A stretch of 64,000 bases of DNA from Isoetes taiwanensis (taxonomy: Eukaryota; Streptophyta; Lycopodiopsida; Isoetales; Isoetaceae): contig JAJEKV010000025.1 of assembly GCA_021234155.1 (NCBI GenBank), positions 1,381,995 to 1,445,994 of the forward strand. Reading direction: 5' to 3'. Below are positions 1 to 13,042 of this stretch, in pieces. A program made the position numbers and the translations under genes. How positions within the stretch are numbered: position 1 is the first letter of the stretch; each line of letters starts with the position of its first letter. The notes beneath the pieces were generated by a model. That model saw only the letters and a program-made list of their open reading frames with translations, was not told the origin of the DNA and searched no databases.

Positions 1-2478
1 TCGGTATGCTTCGTTCCAGTTACGTGGCCTACCGACCCTTCACATGTTATTTTCTATATATGCTGCGGTGAACTATGTATATCTGGAGAACTATGTTTAT
101 ATCATGTTTATCACACTTCTTCTGGAATAAATTATGGTTTATGTAGTGTCGGTTCAGTTTATGGAAGCACTCGCTGGAAGAGTACGGTGTATTTATCGAA
201 TGGGAACCACTAGGTTATATTTATTCTATCAAAGGGCATTCTTCTTTATTTGACATAGATCATGGAACATATAGAGGCTTTACATCTCTGAGGTTATCAA
301 CTACATGCGCACCATTTAAATGATGCTATAAGAACATTTATCATATAATGTATGATTACATCTGAAACTATCTTGATTACTTGCATTGTTGGAAGTACAC
401 AAACAAAGAAAGAGAATTGGAAGCAAGAATTTGGATGAAGTAGCCACACTCAAAGAGAACTTTCCAGTTGAAACCATGGTTTGATAGTAATGAAAGAGTA
501 AAAAAAGTTGTAGGGGAATGGAAGGGAGTGTTTTAGAAAGGCAGACACTATCTGGGTTATTGGAAGATTTGGAGGATTTCATTTAAAACAATAATTTTAT
601 GGGAAAACTTTTGGGTGTTATGTTTACGTAGTCAAATTTATTACATAATGAATCCTACATTGCAACCCGAGAGTACTGTCAGTAGGAATTGTTTCCATAG
701 GTTATTGTGTGTGTTATGAAGTGCGTTTTGTTACAAATACAAGTTGCATGAACATTATAACATTTGGCATGATATGAATGCGGAACTAGAGTTTTGGAGT
801 AGAAACATGGGATTTGTGCACATCACATGGCGGCATGGGGCACTCAAGATGCCTGCAGTGTTAAGCTTTTGGGCGATTATCACGTGTTGGGGCCTCCAAG
901 CTGCTTTAGCCCAGCGACATCAAAGCAGCTTCTAGAAAACTAGCCCTTGGTATGGATTTAACACAAAATTATAAGCAGGTTTGGTATACACTTGACTCCA
1001 CAGGGGTAGAATTGTATTATATGTCTCAGATAATATGTATGCAAAGAGAAATTGCGACTCAAATTGAGAAGGCGGATCAACCACGTCATGGAAAATCTAC
1101 TACTCATGTATTAGCACATGCGTATTGTGGTAAGAATAGCCCTGCTTTTGTGTTCTTTCACAAATCATTGTGCAAATTTTAGGGAAAGTAGCAAGGACAC
1201 ACCAAATGGGTACACACGAAAATACGTGTACCGCGGATTCAATTTTGAGGGGTTGATTAACGTGTTTTATTCACACTAAAAATTTGCCACCTTTTGATTC
1301 TTTTTGTTATGGATTTATAATGTTTACTAGAAAAGCGTGTGCGGCGTCTGCAGTATGAATCCTGAGCGTGTGAAATGGGCATACGTGTAGGTTAGATATA
1401 GGTTAAAAGAGTGAAAATGTATTGGTGTCCACAAATGTAATTAAGTGTCAAATATTTCATTGATACAATGGGGTAATATGAGTACGTTTTAGGAGAATTA
1501 CATTAGTCACTTGAGCACATGGAATATAACAGAATAATGGAATAGGTGGTGGACCATAGATTTGAATTATTAGTAAATGTAAGATGGTTTATGATTTTTG
1601 TGGAAGATAACAAATCTAATACGTATTCAAATAGAATTAGATATTGGCAATGTAGATATATATGTAATTTGCAGTGGGTAAGTGTTGATTTGCAACAAAC
1701 ACATGATACACTTAAAGTTGTTATTTGCTTGCGAGAGTTCATATTATACCTACCAAATCAATTTGTAGAGTGATGGTGACATGGTTGATAGCATTATGCT
1801 CCATCCATGGTTGCATGTTAGATTCCAATTTTTGGGATTTACAAAATATAATAAAGTTGCAACCCCTAAAAGCGAGGGTGCCCTAGCGTCTTTGGGCATT
1901 AGTCGTGGATGTGTGGTGATAGATGCGATTGGAAGAAAAAGTTGTCATGTAATCACATACACATTACCCTTAGGCATGTGGAATAGTTAGATATCAAGAA
2001 TGCATAGTCACGGGCGAATAGAATGGGCAGACGTAATGGAATGCATAAAGTCTGGAAGGCTATTGTTTGGCGCTTGTAATCATAGACTTCTATTGAACAC
2101 GGTCCGATGCCATAGTCCAACACATCACAACAGTATGGTAGTGGAAAGTAGGGATATTGAAATATTGGATATGTGGAATGGGAGGTGGAATCTGTATGTA
2201 GGTAATGTTGTGTGTGATGTGCGTGTGTTCGCAAACCCAAAATGATAGTCACTTGTACGTGTGCATTAGCCATTGAGCAAATTCTTGTGTTTGAGGATTA
2301 CACATGTTGTTGAACACAAAAGGAAAAATCCATTGTAAATGATTGTGGAACAAACAAACCAACTTTAGGGGTTTAGGACTTAGGCTTGTAGTGAGTTCAA
2401 TGGTATGTTAAGACTTATGCATATAACTTATTATATGTCCTAGTACTTTTTTAAAGAACGTATTTTTCATATTGTATT
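1..2478. other. AT-rich stretch, no recognisable gene
   Basis: Only short frames (under 110 codons) occur here, on both strands, with no domain motif, no run of plausible splice signals and no repeat structure that I can name. I see nothing that supports a gene. Confidence 0.5.
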
Positions 2479-2890
2479 GCACAAATTTAACTTGGGATTA
2501 GTTTAGTATTATCCATGCGTAAAACGTTGTCCTTAATAAAAACCCTTTGGAATATATCTACCTTTGAAAGACTCCATCTATGAGTTCCATATTACATTCT
2601 CCATTCTTGAGCTTCATGATAATGATTGAACCCTAAACCCATAAACCCCAACTCCAAAACAACTTATCCTTAACCCTTCACACAAAAAAATTTATAGCTA
2701 TTAACAAAAACATCAAAAGGGTAGTTGGTGCAATGGAAGGACTCCTCATAGATTTAGAATACATTTGTAGATAAGGCTAGTGTAATCCTACATATACAAG
2801 ATATTAGTGCACAAATTTAACTTGACTTTGATTTTGGTAGTATTATCCATACTTAATAAAGAGTTGTCCTTAGTAATAACCCTTTGAAAT
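2479..2890 (+). repeat. Direct repeat pair, ~80 bp, 330 bp apart
   Basis: Two related segments at about 2479-2553 and 2809-2890 share the order GCACAAATTTAACTTG, TAGTATTATCCAT, GTTGTCCTTA and AACCCTTTG. They differ by small indels. The spacer has no matching second copy, so this looks like an old duplication or two remnants of one dispersed repeat. No coding content is seen. Confidence 0.6.
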
Positions 2891-4856
2891 TGTCTCTAGT
2901 TCTTCCATGTTATGAACCTTGAACCCCTAAAATCGATCCCCTAACCTCATAATTTCAGGAGGGCATTAATTAAATGTGTGGAATGCATGAGAATTAAATT
3001 CCTTAGAATGTTGGTGTAATCATGTTCTTAGATGAAATGGAATGCATAGATGTAAAAGATTTTGCATGAATCTAATTCAAGTGTGGTGGAAATGCACACA
3101 CTTTGTGCATGTTTCCAGGGCTAGCAACCGTTTTGTCTTTTGAAAAGAGCGTCGCGCGCTTTATGAATGAGGGATTTTTTTTTTCTTTTTTCTTTTTTTT
3201 TGAGTGGAGGGGAGGCACTTTCGGCGGGTTTTATATGTCACTACAAGAGATCTCCCGTGGTGGGAAGTTCACTTAATGCGCCATGGTGGTCTCCATCTTT
3301 AGCCATCACCAGAAACCCTAAACACTAGAAAAACAAATCACGGTTTGGTGGAAATAGTTGATAACGCATTGCATATTTCTATCAAGAATTAGTCTTTATA
3401 ACCACGATGAGGGTGTTATCACTAACCTAAAAATGCCAAAGCGATAAATCTTAATATTCATCTTCCTAAACCCTTACCTACCGTCCCGGAAAGCCAATTG
3501 TGATCACGACTTTGCCATTGGTGAGAATAGAAAATTACATGTAAATTGGTATAAAATTTTGCCAGTTAGCTTGATAACAATGGCATGTAATGTTGGATTA
3601 CATAAGGTTAAACTTATAGCTAGAGTCTTGCATCATGGACGCCAGCACTTTTTTTTGCAAATCCACTGGTACTTTTTAAATTTCGGATGTTTGATAATTG
3701 TAGGAAATAATAGTTTGTGAAAGGATCACCAAGCACATAAATCTCCCTACTCATTTCGAGAAACATTGGGGTGTAAAGGAATTCCTCGTTTATCCTTTTT
3801 TCTTCTTCTAAGTATTTGATGTCAATTGGGGTTTATGTTAGTTTTGGAATGGATTAAACTATAATGTAAAATGTAGATAGACCTATAGTTAAATTTGTTT
3901 GGTCATGAAATACATAAAAGTACATATTATAAGACATTATCATACTTATTAAACTTGCATTATCATAAAAACAAGCAACGTACATTTGGGACTGCATTTT
4001 GTACTTGTTTTGGTCCATTAATCATCCACATGCCATGAATAGTTGAACACCTCTTAGTCAATAACGATCATCATCCATATGTCCATATGCAAGCCTTTTT
4101 TCATTATATGGACTTTCCACACACGGGAAGTCCATCATACCTTGGTACCTTAAATTTCCTAGTTTTTTTAATGGGATATGATTAAAATTTTTGGGAAGCG
4201 TGTAGGTAGGTGAGATGGCGGTGTTGTTCTATTAAGCCAGGAAGACCACAGGCGAAGCTCGGGGGTGGAAATCGTATACAATATAAGAGGGGTGTTGCTA
4301 GTTAAGCTTTCCCAAATGATCCACTACAACTAGAAAATAGAAGTGTATTATGCAATAGATGAGATAGAAAGGATAGAAAGATAGTAAAATAATTTTAAAG
4401 AGTTTCGTATATGTATTTTGAAAGTAAAGAAATATGTTGTGACAATGTTTTTAGAGTCAAATGTGTACAAAGCTAGGCCCAAATTCCATTCTCTGGGCAC
4501 ATAAATATAAATCCACGTTCCGATGGAAAAATCAAAATCATAAATCTAACTTCATATACTATAGTTGGCAACATTGATGCCTTGGTACTTTCAAATTGGG
4601 CCTTAGCCCTATTTGGGAGGGGCCTTTCGAAACAGAGATGATCTCAGACAAAGGAAGTCATCCAATAAGTGCTGAAGGGCCTAATCTCATCTTCTTCCAC
4701 ACACATGGACACAGCCCGCCCATTTGGGGAATTACTAAATTTGGGGCATGTAATCTACTCTTCATCTGGATGGGACTTCCCAAATTGGGTGTATGCCATG
4801 GTGGCAATATATATTTTTTTCCAAATAGCTCTTACTTGTATCTACGGGTTCGTTTT
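2891..4856. other. AT-rich stretch, no recognisable gene
   Basis: It contains a T-rich run (about 3174-3200) and scattered short frames. A CACTACAAGAGA string at about 3239 resembles a CACTA transposon terminus but has no partner. Nothing else is supported. Confidence 0.45.
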
Positions 4857-5440
4857 CAAAGTTCTTTGTAGCTTGTTGGAAAGCTAATCCGAGACTTTGG
4901 CAGTCACTAATCACGCCTATTTAGACAAATGGGAGATTTTAAATTGAAGAAGCCCAATTTGGGCGTATAATAGTGGAAGCGTATATGGGTTTTTACAAAT
5001 TATCACTCTTGCGTAGAACTCATCCCTCCGATGTTCTTTAGCTTGTTGAAAGCTTGTTGGAGGACTTTGGTAAAATCCTTTATAAAGCATACTATTTATA
5101 CAAATGGAGCCCAAATTGGGCGCCCATTTAATGAGGGGCTCCTTGGTGACGGTAATCTATGGTTTTTGGCATAACTCTTGCATCCATTTCAGTTTTGATG
5201 TTCTTTGAAAGCTTGTTGGAAAGCTTGTTGAGAGAAAGCATTGTAAAATCACTAATAGACATAGTATTTACACAAATGGGGCCCCAAATTGGGCGTCGCC
5301 CAATTTAAGAGGTTCCCATGATGGCGTATATAGATTGGAAAAGTCACTAATAGGACACCCCATCTACACAAATGGGATCCATTGGGAGGCAATTTGGGGG
5401 GCTCCATGAAGGTAGCATATAGGTTTTCAACATAAAAGCA
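4857..5440 (+). repeat. Degenerate tandem repeat, ~170 bp period
   Basis: Three copies are marked by GTTCTTT followed by AGCTTGTTG at about 4860, 5034 and 5202, each leading to a CACTAAT or similar string, then ACAAATGG and a CCCAAATTGGGCG box. A shortened fourth copy starts near 5340 (AGTCACTAATAGGACA, then ACACAAATGGG). Copies are heavily diverged. The same CCCAAATTGGG box also occurs just before the array (about 4590-4780) and elsewhere in the window. Confidence 0.6.
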
Positions 5441-6146
5441 AACATACACTTCACACACAAATGAAGGCCTCAGGTGTTGGCAGCCCTGTTGAGGGCTGTA
5501 TGCCAATGGAAATTAAACAAAATGCCTCCACTTGGCCTTATACTGGAGTCTCAAGTTGGGCTTGCCTATTTGAGGACCTTCCTATAAGAACAAGTGGGAA
5601 AACTCAATAATATATATCTATTCTTTACATAAAATTGGGTCCCAGCTACTTGGGACTTGGACTGAGGGGTCTATGTTAGCAAGTGTTCTCTCTGCTAATG
5701 GTGAAATACATGCCCAAAAAGCAAAGGGATATGCATCTCCAAAAGTCGAAAAGAAGGGAGTACCGGTAAAAGCATGGGACATTTTATGTATGCATATAGA
5801 GCATGCAAACAAACTATACAAAAAGGAACAAAAGCAATAAACACATGAGATCGGCTTACCATTTGCGGTCTTGGATATGCATACACTTCAAAGTATCTTC
5901 TAGATGATGAAGCCTTCCTAGAGGACAGCACATAATGGAGGAAGAATAGAAGAATAATAGCTTACCTCTATTGTGAGGGAAGAGCATCTTGATTAAAGTG
6001 TAACATAATAGAAAATAAAGAATAAAGAAGAAGAATAGCTTACCTCTCTAAATTGTAAGTGGCAAATGCTCTTGCTTCCTCAAAGGCGCTAAAGGCACCT
6101 AAAAAGAAACGGGTGGAGAGGCTTTGAAAAAGGGACCGTGGCTAGT
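5441..6146. other. No recognisable gene
   Basis: Purine-rich patches occur near 5930-6050, where GAATAATAGCTTACCTCT and a close variant are found about 85 bp apart. No gene or named repeat can be supported. Confidence 0.4.
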
Positions 6147-6312
6147 GCCCATTCAATTTCTAAAGCACCCCCTTGACTTTCGATTTAAATTTCAAATTTT
6201 TTCAATTTCCCCCCCAAAATTTTCCTCAGGTGCCCATTCAATTTCTAAAGCACCCCCCCGGCTCGATTTAAAATTTCAAATTTTCAATTTCCCCCAAAAT
6301 TTTCCTCCGCCT
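6147..6312 (+). repeat. Tandem duplication, 85 bp unit, two copies
   Basis: Copy 1 (6147-6231) and copy 2 (6232-6312) both run GCCCATTCAATTTCTAAAGC, a C run, GATTTAAA, TTTCAAATTTT, TTCAATTTCCCCC and AAAATTTTCCTC. They differ mainly in C- and T-run lengths. The small plus-strand frame over it simply repeats with the DNA. Confidence 0.85.
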
Positions 6313-6512
6313 TTTTTGAATTTGAATCCCCATTCACTTCGAAGGGAATCCTTGGCCATGGCGCCCATGTTAACAACTTGAGCTTGATGTGCCCTAAGCG
6401 ACTTTTGTGCCTCCATTGCCTCTACTATCTTCTAAATAGAATTATTTACATATTTTATTGATTATGTAGCTTTCACCAATCTATGTTTTGGTTTATCTTG
6501 TGAGCGTTATCG

Positions 6513-6640
6513 CCTAGTTCTTTTCTTTTTTCATTGGGGTGTGATCTTGTGTGATTGTGAGTTACTTTCTTGATAACCTAGTTCTTTTCTTTTTCATTAT
6601 TGGGGGTGATCTTGTGTGTGATTGTGAGTTACTTTTACTA
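6513..6640 (+). repeat. Tandem duplication, 64 bp unit, two copies
   Basis: Copies start at 6513 and 6577 with CCTAGTTCTTTTC, followed by a GGGGTG string, GTGATCTTGTGTG and ATTGTGAGTTACTTT. The second copy has a small expansion of TG and G runs. Confidence 0.85.
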
Positions 6641-6820
6641 TAGTTATTCGGTTACATAATGCTATATATCCATTCTTATTTAATATTTCTTCAATGTTAT
6701 ATATCCGTTCTTTCTTTGTTTATTGTTTATTATTTCTTTCCGGTTATCATGTGCCTCTTTATTGAGTTAGCAGATGTTCTAGTAGAGCCATCCAAAATGT
6801 TGTGGTATCACACAAGCCAC

Positions 6821-6975
6821 ATTCATGAGATGCACTTTGCTTTCTATCTAGGTTATGAAATGCATTTTGCTTTCCCTATAAATTGGAATCGCTTGATATT
6901 CATGAGATCACTTTGCTTCCCTTATCTAGGTCAAGAAATGCATTTTGCTTTCTGCCATAAATTGAAGCTGTTGCC
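6821..6975 (+). repeat. Tandem duplication, 77 bp unit, two copies
   Basis: Copies start at 6821 and 6898 (ATTCATGAGAT, ACTTTGCTT, TATCTAGGT, GAAATGCATTTTGCTTT, ATAAATTG). A 152-codon frame runs through it and encodes the repeat peptide EMHFAF. The frame has no other protein-like feature, so I treat this as DNA repetition and not a gene. Confidence 0.8.
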
Positions 6976-7176
6976 CAAATATAACACTCTGGTGAGTTTA
7001 ACTCGGTGTAAAACATACTTACCTATTGTCATAACACTGACATGTCATTATACATGGCATGCACCTTTGCTTATGAAATTGGTGATTGGCCAATATGATA
7101 GACAATTATCTTTGTGACAATTTATCTAATTTATGTATTTGCTTACACATATCATGATTCATGACTTTGTTTTGCT

Positions 7177-7200
7177 CACCAAATTGGGCCCAATTTGGTG
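7177..7200. repeat. 24-bp perfect palindrome
   Basis: The sequence is exactly self-complementary, with two 12-base halves around a central GGGCCC (CACCAAATTGGG and its reverse complement). A related half-site follows at about 7225-7245. CCCAAATTGGG-type boxes recur at 4.6-5.3 kb and near 36.93 kb. It could be a dyad binding site or a cruciform-prone repeat end; the sequence does not decide. Confidence 0.9.
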
Positions 7201-10200
7201 TTTGTCTGGCCTTATATGCCTCATCAAATTTGGTGTGTGCCCAATTCATTTACTTTACATGCATCCACATTTTATCACTTGTTTACACATAAACTGGTCA
7301 TAAATATAACAATTGATTATGCATGTCATATCTTTGATATCATATCAAAGAGTTAGGTGAGATGTCTGCTACGATGAAATCTACCCGAAGCATTTTTATA
7401 TTCACCATTTAAATTGGTATTTTGCCCTATTTACAACTTTTCACGAAACTTCCATATCTATCATCCCACGATTTCGCAGTTAAGATTCAAAGATTCATTT
7501 AAATCCTTATTTTAAGCGAGTTTAAATTGGGAGATTTTGCGAGAAAATATTCCATTGACCTTACATGGTTTTTGCTAACGTTTGGATTACGGATGAATCC
7601 TTATCTACTTCATTAAAGCCCAACAAAATAGACCATAGCCCCTCTGGAATGGATTACTTGCTCCGGTTGTTTTCTACGCTTGCGGTGAATTTAAACCTCA
7701 GATCTTCTAACTTCAAAGTATTGCTTTGCATCTCGAAGCTGTTTTGAAGTGCGGAACGATGGGGCATGCATCTGGTCGGCCACAACCAAGTGCTATCTTC
7801 ATCATTGCCATCAGCGACTCAGCGCCAGGCTTTGTTGCGTTAAATATTAGGGTTAGATAATAATGGTTTGCCTTTTATGTTCCCCTTTTTAGGTGTATTC
7901 GAAGCATAGCCTATATTCTTCTATATCTAATTCAAATTCATGTATAAGGGGTAAGACAATTGAGACATGGCTTGGTGACGCGGGGAACCCTTACAAATAT
8001 CATAGCGGGGATCTTTAGCGGTTAGGTCTCAATTTTATCATTTTCTAGAAGTCTTGAGTTTGCTTCATCGGCGGTTATCAATTTTCAGGAATGCTAATTT
8101 GGCCAGGATCGCGGTAGCAAGAGGATCCCAGGTAGTCTTCCGGCCAAAAAAGTGAACAACGACGATGGGACAAAGGATCCTGCCAGGACAAAGTGCGACC
8201 CGGTTATGATATTGTTTGGTGCTTGATTAGTGGTGGTGATAATATACATATTCTCCTACCTGGAGCCTTGCATCTAACTAGGTTTATGTCTATGCTAGCT
8301 GGAGTTTGCCGCCGGGCATCTATTCTAATCAGTGGCATGCTATGGGTATAGGACATGTTGGGCATCATAATGATTATCATCATGTTTACCACTGGCCATG
8401 TCTAAAGGTATGTCTACTTTGATGTTACATGGGGGATAGTTGGCGCTTCTATGCTATTTAGGTGGATTCAAATGTGTTCGCCTTCATAAACCTCGATGCC
8501 CTTGGGGGCATGCATTATTTTCACATGGTATATAGCATGCCTCCTCTCTCTTACTTGTTGTTGCATGTGAACCCGACCTTGGTCGTGTGGCTATGCCGGA
8601 GTTAATTGCATATGATGGAGATGGCGGCTAGTTGATGAAATGTTGTATTATTGAGGAAGAATTGGCGAAAATGGTCCATAAATTCAGGTTTTGTCAAAAA
8701 TAATGAAGAAATTGTGCTTATGCATGAATAGTTAGAACATCTCTAAAAGCATGGGAGTGTACATTAAGAACATTTTCTTTGTTAAAGCTAGCTTTTTTCA
8801 TTGATAACATTCATCAAGGCATAGTGTTACACCATGTTTGAAAAAATGGCGAAGTTGGCCAAGGATCACTTTCATTTACCATGCAAAATCTAATATTACC
8901 TCTGGTAGTTTGAAATGCTTAAAAGTCTCAACGTGAATCCTCATTAATGTTGGCCACAAATTTTAGATATTCAAGACATGTGTTCAAGTCATTTTTCCTT
9001 ATTGAATGAATGGTATACATCTTGGAGTAATGCAACAAAGTAATACTTGGGTAGCCTTCCTTATACACGCCCCCCCCCTCCCAAACCCAACAGCAATCTT
9101 GTGGCAACAATCATTTGCTCCCACGTTTTATCTTCCAACATAAGCTAATCCTAAAGAGGGAAACCTACTTCATGCAGATGAGGAATGGAGGAGGGAGAAT
9201 CTACTTTTAAAAAATGAAGTAGAAGTAGAAACTTATTTTGTAAAATAATGAAAGTTATTACTTTTGAGATGTTAAGATGGGACCACGACACCATCATGAT
9301 GTTGTGATAAAACATAATATTCACAGTAGAGACAACACTTTGGGCATTTAGAAGTAGCATATGATACGCATATGAAGATACACATACTAAATCACTTACC
9401 CTATTCCCTCATGTATGCGAAATATCCCATAGGTGAATGCCTAAAAAACCACAAATACAATTGTTATCCTATTGTTTAAATTTGGTTTTAGGGGTTAAGC
9501 ACTTTTAAATTTTTTTTTCTTGGTTTGATTTAAGTAAGGTTTGGAGGTTTTGGTGGTAGGAAAAGATTCAAGTTCACAAAAATCCGGGCATTTAAGTTCT
9601 ACTATATGATTTCCAAATGTAAGGCAATTTTAGATGGGTTATCCCAGTTTTGGGATTCTTATGCGGGATGGGTGATCATCGGCATGCACATACGGTTCGC
9701 GGATGGAGTTGTGGAGATAAAACTATTAGTTATGGAGCATGATCTGAGCATGGATTAAAATTTTTCAAGGTCTTGTGGGCTAACCATTACGTATCTTGGC
9801 GGGCTTGGTTTTAGCTCTCTTCCCTCTATCTATTAAGCGGTATTTTTATTTTATTCTTATTCTTCCTTTGAAGGGTTTAGGTAGTTTGTCACGCATTCTT
9901 CTTTGCCGAATTTGGAATAATGCTTTGTTGCGGAAGGGTTTATTTGCATCGATTGGAATTGTATTGCATCTGAAAAGCTGATCTACATTTAATTTGAAGC
10001 AATGGATGGGTTAGTGAGCAAAGCAATTATGATGGGAGTATCTATGTTTCCAAAAGCGAGATGGAGTGCAGCATGAAAAGGCTGCATGTTGCAAGTTCAT
10101 GCATGTTAGGGTCGAGGGCCCCAATCCCAAGAAGAGGTAACTATGCCTAAACCTCTTGTGGAGATCGATTGGATCGGGTCCTCTTAAGGTGGCTTACCGG

Positions 10201-11627
10201 GGACCACTTAGATTTATGTTGGTTTTTCTAAGCAAAAGCAAGAACATTTTTCAAAGCGGGGAATCGGGGAGGAAGGGGAAGATGCCCCTGGGGTTTTATT
10301 TGGTATTTGGAATCAGGCCCAGGTTTCTCAGCGAGGATGTGGGTTTTACCAAATGGGAAGTTAGAAATTCATAAAATAGATAATCAAGAGGATACAAAAT
10401 GCAGCTGGGTCCACAATTTTTTGAAATTTAGGAAAGGCTCTGCGGGCCCAAAAATGATGCCCGGTCCTACACATTGTGAGGAATGTGAAGAGAAAATCGC
10501 ATTACTCCTCCGTGAGCTGCTTGGCGGTGGCGTGGCGCCATGGGTGCATCATCATCATCACCTCCATTATAGTCTCCGGATCTGGGGATCGGAGAATGTG
10601 GAGGAATCTATACTTGTTGAGATGCAGAGGGGCGATTCATCATCACCTGCAGGAAGTTCCACATGTTCAGGTGCACCATACAAAAGAAACTTTTACTGAG
10701 TTTTTGTCCCAGGTTCCACTTTCTGAGGCTTAAGAGCATCTCTAGATTGGCACATCTTTCCAAACTTGCTTATACAATACAGAGTATTAAAGGTACTTTT
10801 TTATTTTGCATTTAAACTTGCAGACTTCAGAACTATATCATTTAAAATTTGTTACTTCATCAATGCAACAAAAAAGTAAGGCGCTTGCCAAAAGGTCTGT
10901 TTATCACTTAATGAGGATAAACAAGGAGAGGTTATTGAGAGTGATGAAAGTGAGATGCATGAAGGAATTTTATCGATCCGGCGCTCTGCTTATTCTTCTT
11001 GGGTTTTTCTTTTTAGCAGTTTTCTTATCCTTACATGAGAATCGGCCTTTTGTTGAAGGTGGCTTTGTAGATTATTGGGATTATCATGTGATTTCACCAA
11101 GTCTTCAAGGTTTTATCCCCTTATTTATACAGATTTAATACAACCTATCGATTTTCTTTGATTAATTAGAGTCTTTGAATGTTGGTGAAGAGCACGGAGC
11201 ATATTGTAAAAGACCATGGTGACAAGAACTAGATTAGATATCATGTTTATTGAATTTGAGTATAAGCATAACATAATTCAAATTGCATTTGCTGTAATTT
11301 ATCAAGTTGGCCCTTTTTCTTTTGTTTATTTAGTTGATTTTAATCTTTGAGAAGCAATAATAATTTTTTGTTTTTGCTCGCTTTTTGGCACAGAGCAGAG
11401 GAACATCTACCCTAATATCTTACCGTTTTATTATGTAAGGATCATAAGATTAAATTGCTCGAGCAAGACTCGTCCCTTCCCTAACTTATTTGGTTTTACT
11501 TCCTTTTGAATTCTCAATTGATATTTTACCTGTTCAAACCATGTAACTTGCACATCTGCTAGAGATCTCCTACATTATTCATCAGTCACGCAACTCTCCT
11601 TTTCATTCATGGCAATGCCAACACAAA
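7201..11627. other. AT-rich stretch, no assignable gene
   Basis: There are scattered short frames only. A frame at 10806-11138 (110 codons) carries one hydrophobic stretch (LLILLGFFFLAVFL). A second frame over the same DNA gives an acidic peptide (GEVIESDESEMHEG), and a 130-codon frame lies at 10307-10699. None matches a family I know and no splice pattern joins them. Nothing else is seen. Confidence 0.35.
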
Positions 11628-12015
11628 ATGCCCCAAATGCATCCGTCTGCGGATGATCTATGTTTCAACCTAAGATTTGGTTGCATATTCTCATTAACGT
11701 TGGATAGGCATATTCACTTTTTATTCCTTAATCTATATATTATAATGTTCCTGGTTTGTGGGGTATGCAAAGTACAAAATTTGCTATCTTGTATACTAAG
11801 ATTCACAAAATACTATAAGATTTCCAACAGATATATATGGTGTTGATTTCATAGGGAAAGGGTAAATACAATTATGAAGGCTCTGTTTTAGAGTCACCCA
11901 GGTGTGAATATGACCCAAACCAAAGGGGTTTAAGGGGGAAAGGAAATTTAAAGTAATGTTGGACCCAAAAGGTTGTGTTAATTAATGTCAATGGTAATTA
12001 TGTGTTGGTTGTTAT
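11628..12015 (+). mobile_element. Diverged copy of a foldback element
   Basis: This segment follows the same order as the element at 18.13-18.63 kb. A left piece (GGTTGCATATTC, then GGCATATTC) is followed by a loop (TTTGTGGGGTATGCA, then CAAAATACTATAAG). A right piece follows with CCAAACCAAAGGGGTTTAAGG and GTGTTAATTAATGTCAATGG. The arms have diverged and would no longer pair well. There is no coding capacity, so it would be a non-autonomous, MITE-like element. Confidence 0.55.
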
Positions 12016-12035
12016 ATAAAGTCGATGGTAAATGC

Positions 12036-12887
12036 GAAAAAAAAAGGAAGAGGAAAAGGTTAGAAAAAAGAAGAAGGAAATGAAGAGAAAAAAAGCATGG
12101 AAAAGGGAGGGAGAAAAAGCATGGGAAAAGGGGAAAAAAGAAGCGTTATGAGGGAAAGAAGAGAGGAGGAAAAAGGAAGGACAATGGCATAGGAAAAGGG
12201 AAAAGAGAGGGAAGGGAAAACATCAAGAAGAGGAAGAGTGAAGGTTGGCTTGTGGAAAGAGGAGGGACAAGAACCTGCACAGAAAGGATGGGAGAGGGGA
12301 AAGAAAGGGACATGAAAAGGAAGAGTAGAGGAAGAGAAAGAAAAGGAGAGAGAAAGAAGGAAAAAGGAAAGGGAACCTAGGTAAAGGTCACAAGGAAAGA
12401 AGGAGAGGAAAGAAAGAAAGAGGAAGGGAGGAAGGGCGGCTTTTTGTAGAGAAAAGGGGAAGAGAAATGGGTGAAGAAAAGGAAAAAAAGAGAGAAAGAG
12501 AGAGAAAAAGAAAAGGGGGACAAAGAAGAGAGAGAAAGGGTGGGGAAAGAAAGAGAGAAAATGGAGTACATAGGAAGAATGAAAATAAATGCACGGAAGA
12601 AAAAATCCATCAAAGGAAAGAGGAAGAGCGTGAGGAGATGATGATTAATGGAGGAAGGGAAAAGGACATAGGAAGGAAAGAAAGAAAAGGAAGAGGTTGA
12701 AGAAGGGAAGAATTGCAGGAAGAGAGGAAGGGTGGGAAAATGGGGAAGAAGGAAGCCTGGGAAAAATAGAAAGAAGAAGGGTGAAGGAAAAGAGAGGAAA
12801 AAGGAAATAGAAAAATAGAAAGGGGAAGAGGCATGGGAAAAGGAAGTAGGGGAAAGTGGAAAAAGGTGATAAAAGATCCAGAGGCGG
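12036..12887 (+). repeat. Polypurine tract, ~850 bp
   Basis: The plus strand is overwhelmingly A and G with few interruptions, made of shuffled GAAA, GGAA, GAGA and AAGG words. Such R.Y tracts can adopt triplex (H-DNA) structures and commonly stall polymerases. Long minus-strand frames here (up to 183 codons of F, S, L and P) are composition artefacts. The tract ends abruptly at the alternating purine-pyrimidine segment that follows. Confidence 0.9.
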
Positions 12888-13042
12888 TACATGCATATTG
12901 CACGTACTTTTAAAATACGCATGCACATGCACTTACTTACGCCTTATGCACATGCACGTGCACAATCTGCAGCATGCACATGCGCCACGTACATATACGG
13001 CACATGCACATGAACATGCACACACATGCACATCACATGCAA
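12888..13042 (+). repeat. Alternating purine-pyrimidine tract, ATGCAC repeats
   Basis: Repeated TGCACATGCAC-type words (GCATGCACATGCAC, ATGCACATGCACGTGCAC, CACATGCACATGAACATGCA) give near-continuous purine/pyrimidine alternation. This is the sequence class that favours Z-DNA, and it is also rich in self-complementary GCATGC and TGCA words. It directly abuts the polypurine tract. Confidence 0.8.

Noticed and set aside
3230-3300. CACTACAAGAGA, like a CACTA transposon terminus
   Set aside because: No inverted partner at a plausible distance in the right orientation; the only similar string (about 2377) faces the wrong way.
12377-12932. 183-codon minus-strand frame rich in F, S, L and P
   Set aside because: It lies on the complement of the polypurine tract; its composition explains it fully.
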